Shown here piece after piece: positions 30,180 through 33,815 of a stretch of 33,815 bases of DNA. Position numbers and translations under genes: made by a program. The notes below the pieces were generated by a model. It was not told the DNA's origin. It did not search any database and worked only from the letters and a program-made list of their open reading frames with translations. The DNA lies in the NCBI GenBank assembly GCA_041569895.1, contig JBFFXF010000047.1, forward strand, positions 1 to 33,815. Reading direction: 5' to 3'. The number at the start of each line of letters is the position of its first letter. Position 1 is the first letter of the stretch. The stretch comes from JBFFXF01 sp041569895. GTDB taxonomy: Bacteria > Planctomycetota > UBA8108 > JACQVS01.

Positions 30180-31034
30180 TCAGAGCTCGGCGACGAGCCT
30201 CTCGAGGCGCCGCCCGTACTCGACGTAGGTGCTGAACGCCTTCTCGGGGTCCTCGATGTCCTGCTTCAGGTGGATCACCGACGCGAGGTGGGGCTCGATC
30301 GAGACGCCGCCGTCGTAGCCGCGCGAGATGAGATCCCCGAGGATGCGCCGCACGTGGCCGACGCCCTCGCCGGCGAAGCAGGCGCGCTCGTCGCCCTTCC
30401 GTTCCGGCTGGAAGTAGTCCTTGATGTGCACGTAGACTATCCGGTCGCGCACGCCCTCGTAGTACTCCCACGCGTCCTGTCCGTAGTGACACGGGTTGCC
30501 GGTGTCGAAGACGAGTTGCAGGCGCGGCGAGCCGACCTCCTCGAGCAACTCCATCGTCTGACGCGGTCCGAGCCCGCCCCAGCCGTTGCAGTTCTCGTGC
30601 ACCAGTGTGACGCCTCCCTCCTCGGCGATGCCCGCGAGCACGCGCAGGCGTCGGATCACCTCCGCGCGCCAGTCCTTCTCCTTCCACGGAGGATCGGCGT
30701 TCGGGTAGCTCATGCAGCGGATGAACGGCGCGTCGAGCGTCTTCATGCGCGGGATGGCGCGCTCGAGCTCCTTGACGTCGATCTCGAGGTCGCCGCTGAT
30801 CGGCCGCGCCCAGTTGCAGAGCTGCGAGGCGAAGCAGGAGACCCGGAGGCCCGCGTCGTCGAGCTTCGACCTGATCTCCTCGAACTTCGCGTCGTCGACG
30901 TCCGTCAGGTTGACGCCGTCGATGTTGCGCATCTCGATGTGCTTCCAGCCGAGCTCGCGGTGGGCGCGGATCTGGGTGTCGATGTCCTTCGCCGCCTCGT
31001 CGGCGATCCCGGAGAAGAATCCTCGGAACTCCAT
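30180..31034 (-). CDS. Sugar phosphate isomerase/epimerase (xylose-isomerase-like TIM barrel)
   Basis: A 284-residue cytoplasmic TIM-barrel protein of the AP-endonuclease-2/xylose-isomerase-like superfamily, many of which isomerise or epimerise sugars. Family features include an early HRELGWKHIEMRN strand, VTLVHENCNGWG (metal-binding Glu near 145), LVFDTGNPCHYG (Asp-His region near 175), VYVHIKDYF (His near 205) and VSIEPHL (Glu near 245). There is no signal peptide. It lies 155 bp upstream of the Mo-hydroxylase operon on the same strand and is divergent from the symporter pair, so it may act on a sugar taken up by that transporter; that link is inferred from neighbourhood. I see no clear ribosome-binding site better than GAG before the ATG. 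Confidence 0.87.
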   Translation of the reverse strand: MEFRGFFSGIADEAAKDIDTQIRAHRELGWKHIEMRNIDGVNLTDVDDAKFEEIRSKLDDAGLRVSCFASQLCNWARPISGDLEIDVKELERAIPRMKTLDAPFIRCMSYPNADPPWKEKDWRAEVIRRLRVLAGIAEEGGVTLVHENCNGWGGLGPRQTMELLEEVGSPRLQLVFDTGNPCHYGQDAWEYYEGVRDRIVYVHIKDYFQPERKGDERACFAGEGVGHVRRILGDLISRGYDGGVSIEPHLASVIHLKQDIEDPEKAFSTYVEYGRRLERLVAEL

Positions 31035-31060
31035 CGGTAGCTCCCGGCACTGTACGGGGT

Positions 31061-31088
31061 TTCAAGTTCTCGGCTCGACGTTTAGAGT
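31061..31088 (+). promoter_or_regulatory. Possible promoter of the symporter pair
   Basis: TTCAAG (31061-31066) and TAGAGT (31083-31088) with a 16-bp spacer, 33 nt before the first start codon. The same TAGAGT appears before the fused sulfatase. Confidence 0.35.
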
Positions 31089-31121
31089 ATGTGTCTCCCG
31101 GGAAGAAGACAAGGGGCCTTC

Positions 31122-31457
31122 ATGAGTGGCGACAGACCACCGCACGACCGCCTCGACGAGGACCTCGACGACGGCGACTTCCCCGACGATCCCGTCTACG
31201 TGCACGCGCGGCGCGAGGCGCTGGTCGTTTTCCTCGCCTGGCTGGTCGCCGGAATCGTCACCATCTCGGTCTCGGTGTGGCTGGGCTACGACGTCGACCC
31301 GGAGGAGGTGACGCTCATCCTCGGGATCCCGTCGTGGGTCGTCCTCGGCGTCATCGTGCCGTGGATGCTCGCCGTGGCCTTCGGCGCCTGGTTCAGCCTG
31401 CGGTACATCGTCGAAGACGACCTCGGCTCGGACCCGGAGGAGCCGCCGCATGAATGA
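31122..31457 (+). CDS. YhdT-like (DUF997) small membrane protein
   Basis: A 111-residue protein with an acidic cytoplasmic start (DRLDEDLDDGDFPDDP) and two membrane segments (about 37-57 and 72-95). The pattern of the FLAWLVAGIVTIS segment, then LGIPSWVVLGVIVPW and WFSLRYIVEDD, matches YhdT/DUF997 proteins. These are encoded immediately upstream of PanF-type sodium symporters and are thought to be their partner. It overlaps the symporter gene by 8 nt here, supporting that role. AAGGGG lies before the ATG. Confidence 0.8.
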   Translation: MSGDRPPHDRLDEDLDDGDFPDDPVYVHARREALVVFLAWLVAGIVTISVSVWLGYDVDPEEVTLILGIPSWVVLGVIVPWMLAVAFGAWFSLRYIVEDDLGSDPEEPPHE

Positions 31458-33357
31458 CGGTGCCTCGGCGACCTGGTCGGTGGTGACGTTCTTCGGCTAC
31501 ACGGCGGCCGTCTTCCTGCTCGCCATCCTCTCGCACCGCCTCCTCAGCGGACGCAGCTTCCTCAAGGAGTACTTCCTCGGCAGCCGCGGACTCGGGGTCT
31601 GGGCGCTCGCCATGACGTACGCCGCGACCAGCGCCAGCGGCGGCAGCTTCACCGGCTTCCCGGCGAAGATCTACGAGCACGGCTGGATCCTCGCGCTCTG
31701 GATCGCGAGCTACATGGTGGTGCCGATCGTCTGCCTCGGGCTGCTCGGCAAGCACCTCAACCAGGTGGCGCGGATGACGGGCGCCATCACGCTGCCGGAC
31801 GTGCTGCGCGACCGCTTCCGCAGCCCGACGCTCGGCATCCTGCTGTCGTCGATCCTGGCGTTCTTCATCGCCATCAACCTGGTGGCGCAGTTCAAGGCGG
31901 GCGGCACCATCCTGCAGGTGCTCCTCCAGGACCAGCCGTTCTTCCGGCAGATCGCCGAGTCGATCGCGTGGCTGCCCCGCTCGCTCTACCTGCTCGGCGA
32001 TCCGGCCGACGCACCGTCGCCGACGTACGGCCTCGGGCTGCTGCTCTTCGCCGGCGGCGTCGTGCTCTACACCGCCTACGGCGGGTTCCGCGCCGTCGTC
32101 TGGACCGACGTCCTCCAGGGCCTCGTGATGTTCGTCGGCGTGCTGATTCTCCTCCCGCTGGCGATCTACAAGGCCGGCGGGCTCGGCGAGGCGACGCGGC
32201 ATCTGACCAGCGTCGAGTCGGAGCGGCTCGGACGGATCGAGCTCCGCGTGGTGGGGCCGGGTGTGCCGGTGATCGAGCCGGGTACCGCGGTGCGCATCAC
32301 CATCGACGGCGTCGCCCACGACTTCCGCACCGTCGAGCCGCTCGAGATGGCCGCCGAGCCAGCCCCGGACCGCACCGCCCCGGGGACCCTGCTGGTGCGC
32401 GCCGAGCAGCCCGGCGCGCTGCCCTCGGCGGCGATCGACGGTGCGGGCGAGGCCATTGCCATCGATGGCTGGCCCTCCGGCGACGGGCTCTTTCCCGACG
32501 GGTACCGCCTGCCGCCGGCGCGCAGTCTGGTCACGGGACCCGGGCCGCGGTCGGGCGAGTTCGACGGGTTCCTGCCGCTCGGCCTGGCGATCTCGTTCTT
32601 CGTCATGTGGGCGATCACCGGCGCCGGGCAGCCGCACACGCTGGTGCGGCTGATGGCGTTCAAGAGCTCCCGTGTCTACAAGCGCTCGATGTTCACGGTG
32701 ACGTTCTATTACTCGCTGATCTACCTGCCCCTGGTGGCGATCTTCGTCTGCGCGAGGAAGATCGTGCCGGCGCTCGACGACCCCGACCAGGCGATGGCCC
32801 GCACGGTGATCGCCGTGGCGCCGGCGGTGCTTGCCGGCATTCTGCTCGCGGCGCCGTTCGCGGCGGTGATGTCGACGGTCGACAGCTTCCTGCTGATGAT
32901 CAGCTCGAGCCTCGTGCGGGATATCTACCAGCGCTCGATCCGCCCGAAGACGAGCGAGTCGACCATCCGGCGCCTGAGCTACACGACGACCGTGGTCGTC
33001 GGCGTCGTCGTGACCATGGGCGCCCTCAACCCGCCGATGTACCTGCAGGACATCATCGTCTTCACGTCGGCCGGCCTGGCGAGCTGCTTCCTGGCGCCGA
33101 TGGTCTACGCGCTCTACTGGAAGCGCGCCACCACGGCGGGGATCATCGCGGCGATCGTCGGCGGGTTCGTGGCGCTGATGGCGCTCTACGCCATCAACTG
33201 GGTGCGCGCCGGGAGCATCGGCCCCTACAACCTCGGCGGCTTTCTGCCGGCGGTGTGGGGCCTCGTCGTGTCGTTCGTCGCGGGGTTCGTGGTCAGCCTG
33301 GTGACCCCGCGCCCGCCGCGGGACCTGGTGCGTTTCTACTTCTCGGCGAGGCGTTGA
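31450..33357 (+). CDS. Sodium:solute symporter (PanF-like) with large soluble insert
   Basis: A 635-residue transporter of the sodium:solute symporter family with about 13 predicted membrane segments. PanF-like features include YFLGSRGLGVWALAMTY, SGGSFTGFPAKIYEHGW near the sodium site, AYGGFRAVVWTDVLQG and GAGQPHTLVRLMAFK. Ordinary PanF proteins have about 480-500 residues; the excess here is a soluble stretch at about 255-370 between the VLILLPLAIYKAGG segment and FLPLGLAISFF. It is rich in Val, Pro and Gly with beta-strand-like runs (RIELRVVGPGVPVIEPGTAV). A second, shorter insertion is at 160-190. The substrate is unknown. It is translationally coupled to the YhdT-like gene. Confidence 0.9.
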   Translation: MNDGASATWSVVTFFGYTAAVFLLAILSHRLLSGRSFLKEYFLGSRGLGVWALAMTYAATSASGGSFTGFPAKIYEHGWILALWIASYMVVPIVCLGLLGKHLNQVARMTGAITLPDVLRDRFRSPTLGILLSSILAFFIAINLVAQFKAGGTILQVLLQDQPFFRQIAESIAWLPRSLYLLGDPADAPSPTYGLGLLLFAGGVVLYTAYGGFRAVVWTDVLQGLVMFVGVLILLPLAIYKAGGLGEATRHLTSVESERLGRIELRVVGPGVPVIEPGTAVRITIDGVAHDFRTVEPLEMAAEPAPDRTAPGTLLVRAEQPGALPSAAIDGAGEAIAIDGWPSGDGLFPDGYRLPPARSLVTGPGPRSGEFDGFLPLGLAISFFVMWAITGAGQPHTLVRLMAFKSSRVYKRSMFTVTFYYSLIYLPLVAIFVCARKIVPALDDPDQAMARTVIAVAPAVLAGILLAAPFAAVMSTVDSFLLMISSSLVRDIYQRSIRPKTSESTIRRLSYTTTVVVGVVVTMGALNPPMYLQDIIVFTSAGLASCFLAPMVYALYWKRATTAGIIAAIVGGFVALMALYAINWVRAGSIGPYNLGGFLPAVWGLVVSFVAGFVVSLVTPRPPRDLVRFYFSARR

Positions 33358-33444
33358 ATGCGTGTTGCGGTTCTTATATATATGGCGGTCGGGGAAACGA
33401 GATCCTGTAAGGACATGCTTCCGAGTGGCCCCGCCCGTACACGT

Positions 33445-33499
33445 ACCCGTTCCCGTTCCCGTTCCCGAAACGTCGAACCGGGAACGGGGACGGGAACCC
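33445..33499 (+). repeat. GTTCCC array and facing complement, forming a 19-bp hairpin
   Basis: 33449-33467 (three GTTCCC units and a final G) pairs with 33479-33497 over 19 bp, with one G-T wobble at 33489 and an 11-nt loop. It lies between the symporter stop and the phosphofructokinase start. There is no T-run after it. It is the only member of the hexamer family here that faces its own complement. Confidence 0.85.
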
Positions 33500-33552
33500 A
33501 AGCGGCGGAGACGACTGCGAGTTCTGCCGTCCTGAATCGTCCATAACGCGCC

Positions 33553-33815
33553 ATGCCATCAGCCAGGAACGTCGTCGTCGCCCAGTCGGGCGGACCATCG
33601 CCGGTGATCAACAGCTCGCTCCGGGGCGTCGTCGAGACGTGCCGGATGTTCCCCGACACCTTCGGCACCGTCTACGGCGGCTGGCACGGCATCGAGGGCG
33701 TGCTTCGCGAGGAGCTCCTCGATCTCTCCGCGCAGGACGAGGAGGAGATCGCGCTGCTGCGCACGACGCCGGCGGCGGGCGCCATCGGGACGTGCCGCTA
33801 CAAGCTCAAGGAGCA
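33553..33815 (+). CDS. 6-phosphofructokinase (start only; truncated by window end)
   Basis: The first 87 residues of a phosphofructokinase, cut by the window edge. VVVAQSGGPSPVINSSLRGV is the substrate/nucleotide-binding start of the family, and VYGGWHGIEGVL follows as expected. It phosphorylates fructose-6-phosphate using ATP or pyrophosphate; the SGGPSPVIN form favours the pyrophosphate-dependent branch, but the deciding residues (GGDD or GGDG near residue 105) lie beyond the window. I see no strong ribosome-binding site before the ATG. A 19-bp hairpin precedes it by about 55 nt. Confidence 0.85.
   Translation, partial: MPSARNVVVAQSGGPSPVINSSLRGVVETCRMFPDTFGTVYGGWHGIEGVLREELLDLSAQDEEEIALLRTTPAAGAIGTCRYKLKE

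Noticed and set aside
31393..33501. Minus-strand open frame of about 700 codons over the symporter
   Set aside because: Composition (His, Arg, Asp, Glu repeats) is that of a shadow frame; the symporter on the plus strand is unmistakable.
1..33815. CRISPR array
   Set aside because: The repeats present are 6-14 bp and contiguous; there are no spaced 20-40-bp repeats with unique spacers and no cas genes.

Overview
The window is about 33.8 kb of GC-rich DNA, most likely from an uncultured member of the Planctomycetota. The clearest lineage marker is a dockerin-like, EF-hand-type C-terminus at 18476-18820, a tail characteristic of secreted planctomycete proteins. Secreted sulfatases (three catalytic domains on two genes), a Tat-exported molybdenum hydroxylase and several lone secreted proteins of unknown function fit this. 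The assignment is inferred from gene content only.

Layout. 134-3007 encodes two complete sulfatases fused in one secreted polypeptide, followed by a stand-alone receiver domain. On the minus strand, 3543-8523 is a sugar/polyol block read from high to low coordinate: a SorD-like sorbitol-6-phosphate dehydrogenase, an enlarged SorE-like zinc reductase overlapping it by 4 nt, then, after a repeat-filled gap, an aldo/keto reductase and an MFS transporter that also overlap by 4 nt. A 667-base gene-free stretch leads to an unrecognised TIM-barrel-like protein (9191-10615). A third sulfatase (10732-12234, minus) and a large phosphoesterase lipoprotein (12351-14906, plus) are divergent around a short palindrome.

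14908-18326 looks like a decayed integrated element: phage-like gene scraps in both orientations, a tandem pair of duplicated membrane-protein genes, a tyrosine recombinase with one frameshift, and a tRNA-Val(CAC). Just beyond the tRNA is a dockerin-tail gene that has lost its 5' part. 18997-24892 is a run of mostly single genes: HAD phosphatase, UVR-motif protein, NTF2-like membrane protein, DUF218/SanA-like protein, His/Tyr-rich secreted protein, four-helix-bundle protein and a secreted unknown. A DUF1326-like secreted protein follows.

25997-30024 (minus) is a compact four-gene molybdenum hydroxylase operon: Tat-exported [2Fe-2S] subunit, molybdopterin subunit, FAD subunit and a small Cys-rich protein. 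A TIM-barrel sugar isomerase/epimerase is next, divergent from a YhdT-like/Na+:solute symporter pair. The window ends inside a phosphofructokinase gene.

The structure least explained by genes is a family of intergenic arrays with a 6-bp period (GAGGAC, GGGGAC, TCCGAY, GAGACA and GTTCCC types) at six or seven places. Two of them share a conserved module of about 25 bp, one forms a 19-bp hairpin, and one runs right up to a start codon. I found no complete new defence or mobile system. The best candidates for follow-up are the repeat family, the enlarged SorE-like enzyme, the Cys-rich protein of the molybdenum hydroxylase operon, the 10-bp-phased repeats in that operon's leader, and the scrambled phage-like remnants.
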